Shown here piece by piece: positions 35,964 through 44,306 of a stretch of DNA of 64,000 nucleotides. The position numbers and the translations under genes were made by a program. Where the stretch lies: NCBI RefSeq assembly GCF_042683665.1, contig NZ_JBHUOO010000005.1, one strand, 5' to 3'. Within the stretch, counting starts at the first letter, position 1. Each line of letters starts with the position of its first letter. The notes beneath the pieces were generated by a model. The model had not been told where the DNA came from. It saw nothing but the letters and a program-made list of their open reading frames with translations, and did no database searches. Source of the stretch: Leeuwenhoekiella polynyae (GTDB lineage Bacteria; Bacteroidota; Bacteroidia; Flavobacteriales; Flavobacteriaceae).

Positions 35964-36596
35964 TTATTTTATTTCAGTACTAAAATCCTCTTTTGGGGTA
36001 CGCACTTTTTTCATATTCACAAGCCAGTCGTTATCCGCATCGCGATACCCTAAAGTCAGGAGCAAGGTACTTTTATACCCGCTTCCTTCAAGTTCTAAAA
36101 GTTTATCGACTTCAGGAGGTAAAAAGCCTTCAATAGGGGTCGCATCCACTTTTTGCTCCGCTGCTGCAGCTATAGCCATTGCAAATGAAATATAACTTTG
36201 TTTAGCGGCGTGGTCAGCTTGCCACTCTTTTCCTAAAGGTTCGTATAAACTCATGATGTTTTGTTTATAATCATCCATAGTCTCACGAGGCAATCCACGT
36301 TGATCCATAGTATAATTAAAAACCGCACTTACCCGCGCATCAGTATAACCATCCCAAGCAGCAAAAACAAGCAGATGAGAGCAGTCTACAACCTGACTTT
36401 GATTCCAGGCTACATCTTTAATTTTATTCAGCAATTCTTTATTAGAAATCACAAATATCTTATAAGGCTGTAAACCTGATGAAGAAGGAGCCAGGCGGGC
36501 AGCTTCTAAAATATAATTTAATTTGTCTTCTGGTATCTGCTCGCCATTCATTTTTTTAGCTGCATAGCGCCATTTAAGATCTTCTATTAAACTCAT
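35964..36596 (-). CDS. Nitroreductase-family NAD(P)H-dependent oxidoreductase
   Basis: 210 residues, the usual length. FMN-contact wording is present: WRYAAKKMNGEQIPE at the N-terminus, AARLAPSSSGLQPYKIFVIS near residue 35, and ATPIEGFLPPEVDKLLEL near 150. Such enzymes reduce nitro compounds, quinones or flavins. It is divergently transcribed from an HxlR-type regulator across a 107-base region with repeated sites. This is the classic arrangement for a regulator controlling a redox enzyme in response to electrophiles. Confidence 0.9.
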   Translation of the reverse strand: MSLIEDLKWRYAAKKMNGEQIPEDKLNYILEAARLAPSSSGLQPYKIFVISNKELLNKIKDVAWNQSQVVDCSHLLVFAAWDGYTDARVSAVFNYTMDQRGLPRETMDDYKQNIMSLYEPLGKEWQADHAAKQSYISFAMAIAAAAEQKVDATPIEGFLPPEVDKLLELEGSGYKSTLLLTLGYRDADNDWLVNMKKVRTPKEDFSTEIK

Positions 36597-36618
36597 AGTA
36601 CTATTTATTTATAAGAAG

Positions 36619-36690
36619 CAAAATTAGTTAAGCTTAGTGACATAAAGTAACTTTGTGACATAAAGTGTCAGTTACATTTGAGTAACCACT
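36619..36690 (+). promoter_or_regulatory. Divergent promoters with HxlR operator candidates
   Basis: Rightward: TTTG (36652-36655), 17 bases, TACATTTG (36673-36680), an exact Bacteroidota promoter for the HxlR gene. Leftward: TAATTTTG (36626 to 36619) for the nitroreductase. A 12-base direct repeat GTGACATAAAGT occurs at 36637-36648 and 36655-36666, TGACA-N5-TGTCA is at 36656-36670, and GTTAC-N6-GTAAC at 36671-36686. These sites overlap both promoters, so binding would affect both genes. Confidence 0.75.
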
Positions 36691-36703
36691 TAAAACAATT
36701 GAA

Positions 36704-37045
36704 ATGGAAGATGTAAAGCTGTTAACCTGCAATGAAAAAATACGGGCAATTCACGATACGATGGATGTGTTAAGCGGCAAATGGAAGGTTTCAATCATAG
36801 CCTGTTTGTGTTATAAAGGAATGCGCTATTCAGAATTGATGCGTCAAGTGCCCGGTATTAGCGGTAAAATGCTGAGTCGGGAATTGAAAGATTTAGAAAT
36901 GAATAAACTCATTGAGCGCACCGTAGCACATACAAAGCCGGTTTGTGTTTATTATAAAATAACCCCTTATGGCGCTTCGTTAAAAGAGTTAACTGAAGTA
37001 ATAGCAATCTGGGGACTGAAGCACCGGGAGCTGATAACGCAATAA
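36704..37045 (+). CDS. HxlR-family transcriptional regulator
   Basis: 113 residues. A winged-helix DNA-binding protein with the family's early Cys (LLTCNEKIRA), DVLSGKWKVSIIACLCYKG, then RYSELMRQVPGISGKMLSRE (recognition helix) and wing-region VYYKITPYG. HxlR/YodB/QorR-type regulators sense aldehydes, quinones or thiol stress through Cys residues. It is probably a repressor of itself and of the divergent nitroreductase. Confidence 0.92.
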   Translation: MEDVKLLTCNEKIRAIHDTMDVLSGKWKVSIIACLCYKGMRYSELMRQVPGISGKMLSRELKDLEMNKLIERTVAHTKPVCVYYKITPYGASLKELTEVIAIWGLKHRELITQ

Positions 37046-37087
37046 TTACAAAGCAGTATTTGTTGAACCCATTTAAAATACGTTGTG

Positions 37088-37504
37088 ATGACCGAAATAG
37101 AACACAAATTAGACAGTAACGGCATACGGCCTACGGCGATGCGTATTTTGATATACAAATACATGGCTGAGAAAAACAATGCGCTGGCTTTAGCCGATGT
37201 TGAACAGGCATTTCAAAAAGCCGAACGTACGACCTTATACCGAACGATAAAAACCTTTGAAGAAAAAGGGATTGTACATCAAATAGATGATGGTACCGGC
37301 GTGTTGAAATACGCCTTGTGTGAACCGGGCTGTAATTGTGAAATCGATAGGGATTTGCATTTACATTTTCATTGTAACTCCTGCGATAAGACCATTTGTC
37401 TTACTCAACATAAAATACCGCACATCAACCTTCCCGAAGGTTTTATGGCTGAAGATGCCAATCTGGTCGTAAAAGGTATCTGTGATAGTTGTAGTGCCTA
37501 TTAA
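37088..37504 (+). CDS. Fur-family metalloregulator
   Basis: 138 residues from the ATG at 37088 (a GTG at 37085 is also in frame). The N-terminal winged helix has GIRPTAMRILIYKYMAEK and RTTLYRTIKTFEEKGIVHQI. The C-terminal part holds the metal ligands: HLHFHC followed by CxxC (CNSCDKTIC) and a final CDSC. The product could be Fur-, Zur- or PerR-like. The zinc/cadmium-type exporter gene directly downstream, with its start 42 bases after the stop, suggests a zinc response. Confidence 0.88.
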   Translation: MTEIEHKLDSNGIRPTAMRILIYKYMAEKNNALALADVEQAFQKAERTTLYRTIKTFEEKGIVHQIDDGTGVLKYALCEPGCNCEIDRDLHLHFHCNSCDKTICLTQHKIPHINLPEGFMAEDANLVVKGICDSCSAY

Positions 37505-37545
37505 TTGCACTTCTGTTGCATTGTTTATTTATAGACCTTGCACCT

Positions 37546-39519
37546 ATGAATACAGAAGCTCAAAATACCACACATACCTACGAGAACGACAGTTGTTGTT
37601 CTACGAATAAAAAAACGCATAATCACGCAGATCACAATCACGATCACGGAGACCATGGAGGTGGTTTTAAGACCTATATTCCGGGTATATTTAGTTTTGT
37701 GATGCTGGTTACCGGTATCGCTTTGGATTACTTTGAAGTTGCTTTCTTTAAAGAATACATACGTTTGGTGTGGTATATAGTAGCTTATATCCCGGTGGGA
37801 TTTCCGGTGATGAAAGAAGGTTGGGAAAGTATTCGTAACGGGGATTTTTTCACTGAATTTCTTTTAATGACCCTAGCGACCATCGGCGCATTTGCATTGG
37901 GAGAATATCCTGAGGGGGTTGCGGTGATGTTGTTTTATGCGGTAGGTGAGTTGTTTCAGCACGCTGCGGTAGACAAGGCTAAAGGCAATATCAAAGCCCT
38001 ACTGGATGTAAGACCCAATGAGGCTTTGGTTTTTCGTAAGAATGCGTTTACCGCTGTTGATCCAGAAGAAGTTGCTGTAGGCGAAAAGGTTCAGGTACGA
38101 GTAGGAGAGAAGATTCCTTTAGATGGAACGTTACTGAGTGATCAAGCAGTTCTAAACACGGCTGCACTGACGGGAGAAAGTAAACCTGATACGGTAAAAA
38201 AAGGAGCTCAGGTTTATGCCGGAAGCATCAATCTGGAAGGTGTAATTGAACTGGAAACTACCGCTGCATTCAAAGACAGTTCGATTGCCCGTATTTTAGA
38301 TTTGGTTCAAAATGCAACCTCCAGAAAGTCTAAAACCGAGTTATTCATCCGGAAGTTTGCACGCGTTTATACGCCTATCGTGGTTGTTCTTGCGATTGCA
38401 GTTACGCTGTTACCCTACTTTTTTGTGGAAGATTATGTTTTTAGAGACTGGTTATATCGAGCGTTAATCTTTCTGGTAATCTCATGTCCGTGTGCTTTAG
38501 TGATCTCGATTCCGTTAGGGTATTTTGGGGGACTGGGGGCTGCATCCCGCAACGGGATTTTATTTAAAGGTGCGTCTTTTTTAGATGCGATGACTAAGAT
38601 AAATACTGTGGTGATGGATAAAACCGGAACCGTAACTCAAGGTGTTTTTAAGATCAAACAGATTGAAAACAAATCGGGTTTTTCTGAAGATGAGTTGATG
38701 AATTACCTTACCGCTATAGAAGCTCAATCCACACATCCTATTGCAACCGCTGTGGGGGAATACCACGTGCAAGACGTTGCTTTTTCTGCAAGTGCGGTTT
38801 CAGAAATTGCCGGTAAAGGTTTAAAAGGAACTGTAAACGGAAAGACTGTTCTGGCAGGAAATAAAGCCTTGATGACTGCTCACCATATACCTGTTCCTGC
38901 TGAGGTGGATGAGATCGTAGAATCTGTTGTTATGGTTGCTGTTGATACTGAATTTTCGGGCTATGTAGTGCTTGCCGATGAATTGAAGGCCGATGCGAAA
39001 GAAGCCGTAATCCAGATTAGAAAAGCCGGAATCAAGCAGGTCATCATGCTTTCCGGAGATAAGGATGCTATTACGCAGCAAACCGCAAACGAACTCGGTC
39101 TGGATTATGCAAAAGGAGGTTTACTTCCGGAAGATAAATTGAACGAAGTGGAACGGCTACAGCAAGATAAAACGACTCAAGTTGCGTTTATAGGTGATGG
39201 TATTAATGATGCACCAGTATTAGCGACCAGTGACGTGGGGATTGCTATGGGAGGTTTAGGGAGCGATGTAGCGATAGAAACGGCAGCTATTATTATACAG
39301 ACTGATCAACCTTCAAAAGTAGCACAGGCGATTAAAATAGGGAGATCTACTCGCAAGATCGTTTGGCAGAATATCGCGCTGGCTTTTGGTGTAAAAGCCA
39401 TTGTACTTATTCTGGGAGCTGGCGGCTTGGCCACCATGTGGGAAGCGGTATTTGCTGACGTAGGTGTTGCTTTTCTGGCAATTTTAAATGCCGTGCGTTT
39501 GCAGAATATGAAGTGGTAA
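37546..39519 (+). CDS. Zn/Cd/Pb-type heavy-metal P1B ATPase
   Basis: 657 residues from the ATG at 37546; an in-frame TTG at 37516 is less likely. The N-terminus has a CC pair and a His-rich stretch (THNHADHNHDHGDHGGG) in place of a full heavy-metal-associated domain. Membrane metal site: CPC at 314-316. Phosphorylation site: Asp358 in DKTGT. The last helices contain the Lys (GVKAIVLIL) and Asp (FADVGVAFLA) characteristic of ZntA-type Zn/Cd/Pb exporters. It pumps divalent metals out of the cytoplasm. It follows the Fur-family gene and converges on the LolA-like gene with a gap of 21 bases. Confidence 0.92.
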   Translation: MNTEAQNTTHTYENDSCCSTNKKTHNHADHNHDHGDHGGGFKTYIPGIFSFVMLVTGIALDYFEVAFFKEYIRLVWYIVAYIPVGFPVMKEGWESIRNGDFFTEFLLMTLATIGAFALGEYPEGVAVMLFYAVGELFQHAAVDKAKGNIKALLDVRPNEALVFRKNAFTAVDPEEVAVGEKVQVRVGEKIPLDGTLLSDQAVLNTAALTGESKPDTVKKGAQVYAGSINLEGVIELETTAAFKDSSIARILDLVQNATSRKSKTELFIRKFARVYTPIVVVLAIAVTLLPYFFVEDYVFRDWLYRALIFLVISCPCALVISIPLGYFGGLGAASRNGILFKGASFLDAMTKINTVVMDKTGTVTQGVFKIKQIENKSGFSEDELMNYLTAIEAQSTHPIATAVGEYHVQDVAFSASAVSEIAGKGLKGTVNGKTVLAGNKALMTAHHIPVPAEVDEIVESVVMVAVDTEFSGYVVLADELKADAKEAVIQIRKAGIKQVIMLSGDKDAITQQTANELGLDYAKGGLLPEDKLNEVERLQQDKTTQVAFIGDGINDAPVLATSDVGIAMGGLGSDVAIETAAIIIQTDQPSKVAQAIKIGRSTRKIVWQNIALAFGVKAIVLILGAGGLATMWEAVFADVGVAFLAILNAVRLQNMKW

Positions 39520-39540
39520 TTCGGTTAGAATAACCCGTGA

Positions 39541-40191
39541 TCAATCGATTTTATAATTGGTAATCTTCAGTTTGATCTTTCCGGTTTTGGTATCGATATT
39601 ACGCATGGCTTTTCGATCTATCTTGGTATCACTGCCCATAAAATTCAAGGGTATTTTGAGCTTTTCGATAGCAAAAGAAACTTCGACATAATTGGGTAAA
39701 CTATCCTGATTTGCGGCGTATTGCATATCCAATTTGTAAGTGCCTTGTTTTTTGGTAGTGATCTCAGAAGCGGCGATGCGCTGGTTTTGAGTATCCAGAT
39801 ACAGCGTTGCTAAAGCCATATCAGACTCATCCCCGATAGGGATCACATGGAGTACTTTTACAGAGATTCCGTGTAGTATTTCTTCACCGCGGTTGACGGT
39901 AATAAAGGGATGCTCAAATAATTCAGACAGTGCAAAATCGAGTCCACGTTTGGGTAAGACCACAAAATCATTACTAGAAAATTTGATGTCTTTTCCTTTT
40001 TGATACTTCATAGACGCGTGCTTGGTGGGCATATTGATGAAAGGAGCTTCTAAGTCGAGTTTGAGATCTGCTGTAAATCCATTCACTGCATCCATACGTT
40101 CTTTAATCGCAATCAAATCTGCATCAATCTCTTGAGCCGAAGTGTTTAAAACACAACATAGCGCAGCAATCAGGCTTAAGTATTTTATCAT
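39541..40191 (-). CDS. LolA-like periplasmic protein
   Basis: 216 residues with a signal peptide ending near NTSAQ. The sequence (ADLIAIKERMDAVNGFTADL, then GTYKLDMQYA) resembles the LolA-type outer-membrane lipoprotein carrier fold, a half beta-barrel that holds lipid chains. It is the last gene of a four-gene operon with an ABC transporter: its start overlaps the permease gene by four bases. It may accept a lipid or lipoprotein cargo from that transporter, but this is inference. Confidence 0.65.
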   Translation of the reverse strand: MIKYLSLIAALCCVLNTSAQEIDADLIAIKERMDAVNGFTADLKLDLEAPFINMPTKHASMKYQKGKDIKFSSNDFVVLPKRGLDFALSELFEHPFITVNRGEEILHGISVKVLHVIPIGDESDMALATLYLDTQNQRIAASEITTKKQGTYKLDMQYAANQDSLPNYVEVSFAIEKLKIPLNFMGSDTKIDRKAMRNIDTKTGKIKLKITNYKID

Positions 40192-41021
40192 CCTATATCT
40201 TTTTTAGTAAACAGAAAGATCCCTAGTAGCGCAAAAAACGCGGTATATCCTGCAAGTAACAGGTTGTCTATCAAGATGGAATTCATATTCAATTCATAAT
40301 CAAAAAAATGCTGCCATGCATTGGTAAGCTTCGGAAAAAAGAAGCGCTCTACTGTAGGTAAACCAAAATCTGCTTTGAGCAACAACGAGCATAATATTAA
40401 GAAGAAAGCTGAAGCAATCCAGGTTTTTGCCGGTTCCTTAAGTAAAATACCCAGCGTAAGACTAACCGTAGTAAAAAACAGCATACTCAACAAACCGGAA
40501 GCAAAAGCGAAGCAAATGCGCTTAAAAGCCTCGTCTGCCGGGAAAAAATTAAGCGTTCCTAAATACACGACCAGATCTCCATTGCCAAAAATACTGTATG
40601 CCAAAATAAAAGTAGTGAGCATCAGCAAGACCAGAATAAGTGCTGTAAAAATAAAGGAAGCTATGTATTTTGCTGTGATGAGTTGCCCTTTGCTCACAGC
40701 TTGTAACATCACGGTTTTTAACGTTCCGTTTTTGTATTCTTCAGTGATGAGGGCAGAGCTTACGATCATCAGAATTAGCGGTAAATTAAACCACAGCGAA
40801 TTCAGGATAATGTATAACAGCAAATTGCCATTCAGCAGATTTCCTTCAAAATAAAAAGATTGTCTGAGGTTGTCTAAGAGCAATTCTAAGATCGTTGCAC
40901 CTTGATAATATGCAGCGGTTAGGATAATGCCTTCAATCAACAGGACTGCTGTAATCGCATACCAGGTTTTACTTTCGCGAAAAAGTTTAAACAATTCGGC
41001 TTTTAATAACGGGATCATCAT
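40188..41021 (-). CDS. ABC-2 type transporter permease
   Basis: 277 residues with about six membrane helices (for example WYAITAVLLIEGIILTAAYY and FTALILVLLMLTTFILAYS) and the cytoplasmic EEYKNGTLKT wording of ABC-2 permeases. It overlaps the upstream ATPase gene and the downstream LolA-like gene by four bases each. It probably forms a dimeric exporter with that ATPase. Confidence 0.88.
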   Translation of the reverse strand: MMIPLLKAELFKLFRESKTWYAITAVLLIEGIILTAAYYQGATILELLLDNLRQSFYFEGNLLNGNLLLYIILNSLWFNLPLILMIVSSALITEEYKNGTLKTVMLQAVSKGQLITAKYIASFIFTALILVLLMLTTFILAYSIFGNGDLVVYLGTLNFFPADEAFKRICFAFASGLLSMLFFTTVSLTLGILLKEPAKTWIASAFFLILCSLLLKADFGLPTVERFFFPKLTNAWQHFFDYELNMNSILIDNLLLAGYTAFFALLGIFLFTKKDIG

Positions 41022-41869
41022 TGTGCCAACGGAATTACCAATTGTTCTAAGGTGATATCAGGCACGCATGAGGTTACCGCAAAACCTTCTTCCAACACAT
41101 TTTGCAAGATTGCCGGTATGTGTTCACTGCTGCATTTGATGGAGGCCGTATTTTTTTCAGCAGCTACTAAGTAGGGTTGTAGTGTTCTGCTAGTTTCAAT
41201 ATTAGTAGCAGTGATCGTATACCTTGAAATTAATCCGTCAAGTAGCTTCTTAGTTTCCCCTTTATTTACCAAAAACCCATTGTCTATGACATAGAGATAG
41301 TCACAACACTTTTGCAATTCGGTCATCAAGTGTGAAGAAAGCAAAATAGCGATATTTTGAGCAGCCAGTTTTTTAATGAGTTTGATAAGCGATGCTACAC
41401 CGGTTGGGTCGAGACCCGAAAAAGGTTCGTCAAGAATCAAAATCTCCGGATCGTTGAGTAGCGCAATCGCAATGCCCAGACGTTGTTTCATACCCATAGA
41501 AAAGTTACGCACAGGATCTTTACGGTCTGTGGGTAGCCCCACGCTTTCCAGATAGTTCTCCACGCTTTTTAAATCGGCAGGAGCTTTCTGAATTTGCGCA
41601 AACAGTTTAAGATTTTCATAGGCGTTGAGGTAGCCGTATAAGCCCGGTTGCTCAATAACTGCACCTATGGGTTTTGGACGCCTGGATGCTACCGTCACCG
41701 TGCCATGATCTGGAGTAATCAAACCGCACAAAATCTTAAATAAGGTGGTTTTGCCTGCGCCATTTCTGCCTAGTAGGCCAGAGATGACACCCGGTTTTAA
41801 TTCAATAGAAAAGTTGTGAAGCGCTTTACCCGATTTGTAAGACTTGCTTAATTCTGTTGCGTGTAGCAT
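41018..41869 (-). CDS. ABC transporter ATP-binding protein
   Basis: 283 residues. Walker A GLLGRNGAGKTTLFK at about residue 33, Q-loop in AVIEQPGLYG, signature NFSMGMKQRLGIA, Walker B ILILDEPFSGLDP, and the switch His in LLSSHLM. The length and order are those of ABC-2 type export ATPases with a short C-terminal extension. Its start shares one base with the stop of the membrane protein gene before it. Confidence 0.93.
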   Translation of the reverse strand: MLHATELSKSYKSGKALHNFSIELKPGVISGLLGRNGAGKTTLFKILCGLITPDHGTVTVASRRPKPIGAVIEQPGLYGYLNAYENLKLFAQIQKAPADLKSVENYLESVGLPTDRKDPVRNFSMGMKQRLGIAIALLNDPEILILDEPFSGLDPTGVASLIKLIKKLAAQNIAILLSSHLMTELQKCCDYLYVIDNGFLVNKGETKKLLDGLISRYTITATNIETSRTLQPYLVAAEKNTASIKCSSEHIPAILQNVLEEGFAVTSCVPDITLEQLVIPLAQ

Positions 41870-42411
41870 TAAGCCATTAATTTTTTAGAATTTCTAAAAT
41901 TAAATTTTGGCTCATAATATTTCTCTAAAAAGGTTCTGGACCAAAAGTATTTTTTAAATGGAAACAAGGGATCCTGAATCATAAACTGGGGTACAAAATG
42001 ATACCATTTTACACCTAGCGAGGAATAGTATTGTTTGATTTCGGTTTCCATACCCAGTTCTTTAGCTGCGGCTATCAATGCCATACGCTGGCATTTACTT
42101 CCCCGGTAATGCTCTGCTATTTTAGGGGTAAAGCCGTGCTGAAATAAATGATCTTTTACCCGTTTGTAATTCTGAAACCGCGACCAGACATCCATCGTGA
42201 CCAAAAAAATATGAATAAATGAAAACATCAGAGACCAGAGCCAAAATGCGATGATAATGATAGTTTCTTCCGTGTAGGCTTCCAGAAATTTAGTGTAGTA
42301 AAAAACCGTTTCCAAAATAAATAAAAACAGCGCGCCATAGAGTAATTTACCTACGTTCCAGTAAGATATAAAAACCGTAGGCTGCTTGGGCAAATCGCTG
42401 TAACGCATCAT
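41869..42411 (-). CDS. Hypothetical membrane protein, first gene of the ABC operon
   Basis: About 180 residues from the ATG at 42411 (an ATG at 42408 and a TTG at 42435 are alternatives). It has two membrane helices (KLLYGALFLFILETVFYY and TIIIIAFWLWSLMFSFIHIF) and a basic cytoplasmic C-terminal half. No domain recognised. A promoter (TTTG, 17 bases, TAGGTTTC) ends six bases before 42411. The TTG start lies inside that promoter's spacer, which favours the ATG. Confidence 0.65.
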   Translation of the reverse strand: MMRYSDLPKQPTVFISYWNVGKLLYGALFLFILETVFYYTKFLEAYTEETIIIIAFWLWSLMFSFIHIFLVTMDVWSRFQNYKRVKDHLFQHGFTPKIAEHYRGSKCQRMALIAAAKELGMETEIKQYYSSLGVKWYHFVPQFMIQDPLFPFKKYFWSRTFLEKYYEPKFNFRNSKKLMA

Positions 42412-42417
42412 AAAATG

Positions 42418-42446
42418 GAAACCTATTATTTGCAATAATAAACAAA
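42418..42446 (-). promoter_or_regulatory. Promoter of the ABC/LolA-like operon
   Basis: On the minus strand, TTTG (42446 to 42443), a 17-base spacer, and TAGGTTTC (42425 to 42418) match the Bacteroidota promoter with one mismatch in the -7 box. Transcription would start at about the ATG at 42411, so the message may be leaderless. Confidence 0.6.
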
Positions 42447-42559
42447 TAGAAGGGTTAATTATTGTTCAGCATATAGATTAACTAAATTTTTCAGGAATAT
42501 CTAAAAAAAGCCATTCCTTTTAAAAAGAGTTCAAGGTTTTGAAGCGAAACCTTAGCGTG

Positions 42560-43747
42560 CTATACCGAATCTTGCTCTTTAGCTGCCTTGCGCTCTTCTC
42601 GTTCTTGTTGTCGTGCAGCTCTTCTGGCTTCCCTTTTTTCTTTACCGGTTAAGGTAGTTTCTTCCTTAAAAGCATCTTTAAACTCTATAGAATCGTCAGT
42701 TTCTCCCTTAAATGCTTTGATCCAGGCATTTTTTAAAATCCCTCCGATCGTTGGCCATACACCGGCTTTGATATTATTTAAATCCCCGGAAAGTGGTATT
42801 TCGGTAGCTAAGGTATCGGTACGCTGATTTTTGAGTGCAAATTTGAAAAAGCCGATAAACCCTTCCCATAGGGTTTCCAAGAAACCATCTTCTTTGCCTA
42901 TGAGTTTAGAATCTATTAACAGGGGCTTCATATAGCCTTTCAGGTAACCGTCTGCAATAGCGATCTCGCTGTAAAACTCTACCGTACCGCTGTCAAAATC
43001 TATTCCGGCATAATAGTTTGTAAAATCGTTAAGCGCTGTGGCATTGGCTTGTTGCAGGGAAAGCTCTATATCCATATCAGGAATTTCTTTAAGGATGTTG
43101 AGCGCACCACCTAGTTGTACTTTTCCTCCACCAAAAGAAATTCCGGTCGCCTTAATAGGAGAGGGGAGCACCCGATTTTGTTCTACCACGTTACGCAAAT
43201 TGTCTGCGGTGAGTTCGAGATTTTCTATTGAAAGGTCCACGTTAGGGTCTGCAGCGAGTTGCACAAAAGCCAGTTTCCCATCGTGTACCTCAAAATGATT
43301 TATTTCGAGAGGAACAATATCTGTAATCGCTTTGGTCCAGTCTTCTACGTCGGCATCACCTTCTGATGCAGTTGCTTGCTGATCTTCAAAAACATAGATG
43401 ATCTCCGGACTAAGCATCTTAATTTCAGAAACAATTTTACCTTTGAAGATTGATTTCCATTCCACCGAAATATCGGTTTTAGGAAAGTTTAAAAAAGGAA
43501 CCTGCGTGTCTGCATTTACTTTGTTGAGGTAAAGACCATCAATGACATACGCCCCACGGTACAAAGAAATATCTATATCTGCTACCTGACCGTAATAGCC
43601 CGGGATATCGGCCAATACTTTATTTATATAATTTTTAACCAGAGTGGGAAGATAAATTCTGAATGCAATTAAAAGTATGATCAGCACTATGGGAATCACA
43701 TATCTTTTTTTCTTGTAGCGCGATCTTTTCGCCTCTGAATCTGCCAT
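42560..43747 (-). CDS. DUF748/AsmA-like membrane-anchored protein
   Basis: 395 residues. A basic N-terminus is followed by one membrane helix (VIPIVLIILLIAFRIYL), then a long extracytoplasmic part with DISLYRGAYVIDGLYL and ISVEWKSIFKGKIVSEI, wording typical of DUF748/AsmA-type proteins that form lipid-carrying beta-grooves between membranes. The C-terminal tail is strikingly basic and charged (KREARRAARQQEREERKAAK), probably unfolded. It is a single gene on the minus strand. Confidence 0.75.
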   Translation of the reverse strand: MADSEAKRSRYKKKRYVIPIVLIILLIAFRIYLPTLVKNYINKVLADIPGYYGQVADIDISLYRGAYVIDGLYLNKVNADTQVPFLNFPKTDISVEWKSIFKGKIVSEIKMLSPEIIYVFEDQQATASEGDADVEDWTKAITDIVPLEINHFEVHDGKLAFVQLAADPNVDLSIENLELTADNLRNVVEQNRVLPSPIKATGISFGGGKVQLGGALNILKEIPDMDIELSLQQANATALNDFTNYYAGIDFDSGTVEFYSEIAIADGYLKGYMKPLLIDSKLIGKEDGFLETLWEGFIGFFKFALKNQRTDTLATEIPLSGDLNNIKAGVWPTIGGILKNAWIKAFKGETDDSIEFKDAFKEETTLTGKEKREARRAARQQEREERKAAKEQDSV

Positions 43748-43860
43748 GATGTAGCGTTTGAAGCTGCCAAGTTATTAAGCTTCTTAGAAAAATGTGCACT
43801 GCTTAACGGAATATTAAGCTTTAAGCGCGCTTTTAAATCGCCTAGGCAGACAACATGGTT

Positions 43861-44286
43861 TTAATCGAGGATGAGTCGTATGTTTTTATGGTCTGCAAAT
43901 AGATCGAGTAGAATCTTAAAAAGTGTTTCTCCCTGATCATTTTCTAATGCGGTTATCTTGTTATGTACCCATTGGATGTTATAGGGATTACGGATATCAG
44001 TTTTATTGGCACCGCCAAAGGGTTCAATACCCCGAGGTAGTTTACTCTGATAGAAATCCCGAGTGGCTTCGAAGCCCAAGTCTTGTTTGCTTTTATGTGC
44101 ATGCTTCCAAATTAACACTACCGGATGCTTCCCAAAACCGGAATAGAGTACATCATTGAGTGCATCCAGATTGTGTGTCGGTTTCCAATTCGGAAGAAAA
44201 GGCATCACTTGATACAGATCTATATAAAAACCTTCTAGAGAATTAAAGCGAGCAGCGTTTAAGGTATAGACCTTGGGCTTTTGCAT
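43861..44286 (-). CDS. Barstar-family protein (ribonuclease inhibitor fold) with repeat-encoded insert
   Basis: 141 residues, cytoplasmic. The pattern HNLDALNDVL and HPVVLIWKHA, with the end LFKILLDLFADHKNIRLIL, matches barstar, the intracellular inhibitor of barnase-type RNases (barstar: NLDALWDCL, PLVLEW, and an ITIILS end). Compared with classical barstar there are about 45 extra residues between the SKQ and the last helix, at about 70-113. Within them residues ~81-96 (SKLPRGIEPFGGANKT) are encoded by a DNA stretch that also occurs in an intergenic repeat at 59603. No RNase toxin gene is visible nearby, so the partner is unknown. Confidence 0.8.
   Translation of the reverse strand: MQKPKVYTLNAARFNSLEGFYIDLYQVMPFLPNWKPTHNLDALNDVLYSGFGKHPVVLIWKHAHKSKQDLGFEATRDFYQSKLPRGIEPFGGANKTDIRNPYNIQWVHNKITALENDQGETLFKILLDLFADHKNIRLILD
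44001..44046. repeat. Repeat segment inside the barstar-like gene
   Basis: Bases 44001-44037 match 59603-59639 at 35 of 37 positions, and 44038-44046 match 59719-59727 exactly. The intergenic copy has about 79 additional bases in between, flanked by two copies of CCCCGAGG. The segment is in frame in the barstar-like gene. Confidence 0.8.
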
Positions 44287-44306
44287 GGCGTTTAGAGCGT
44301 TAGATT

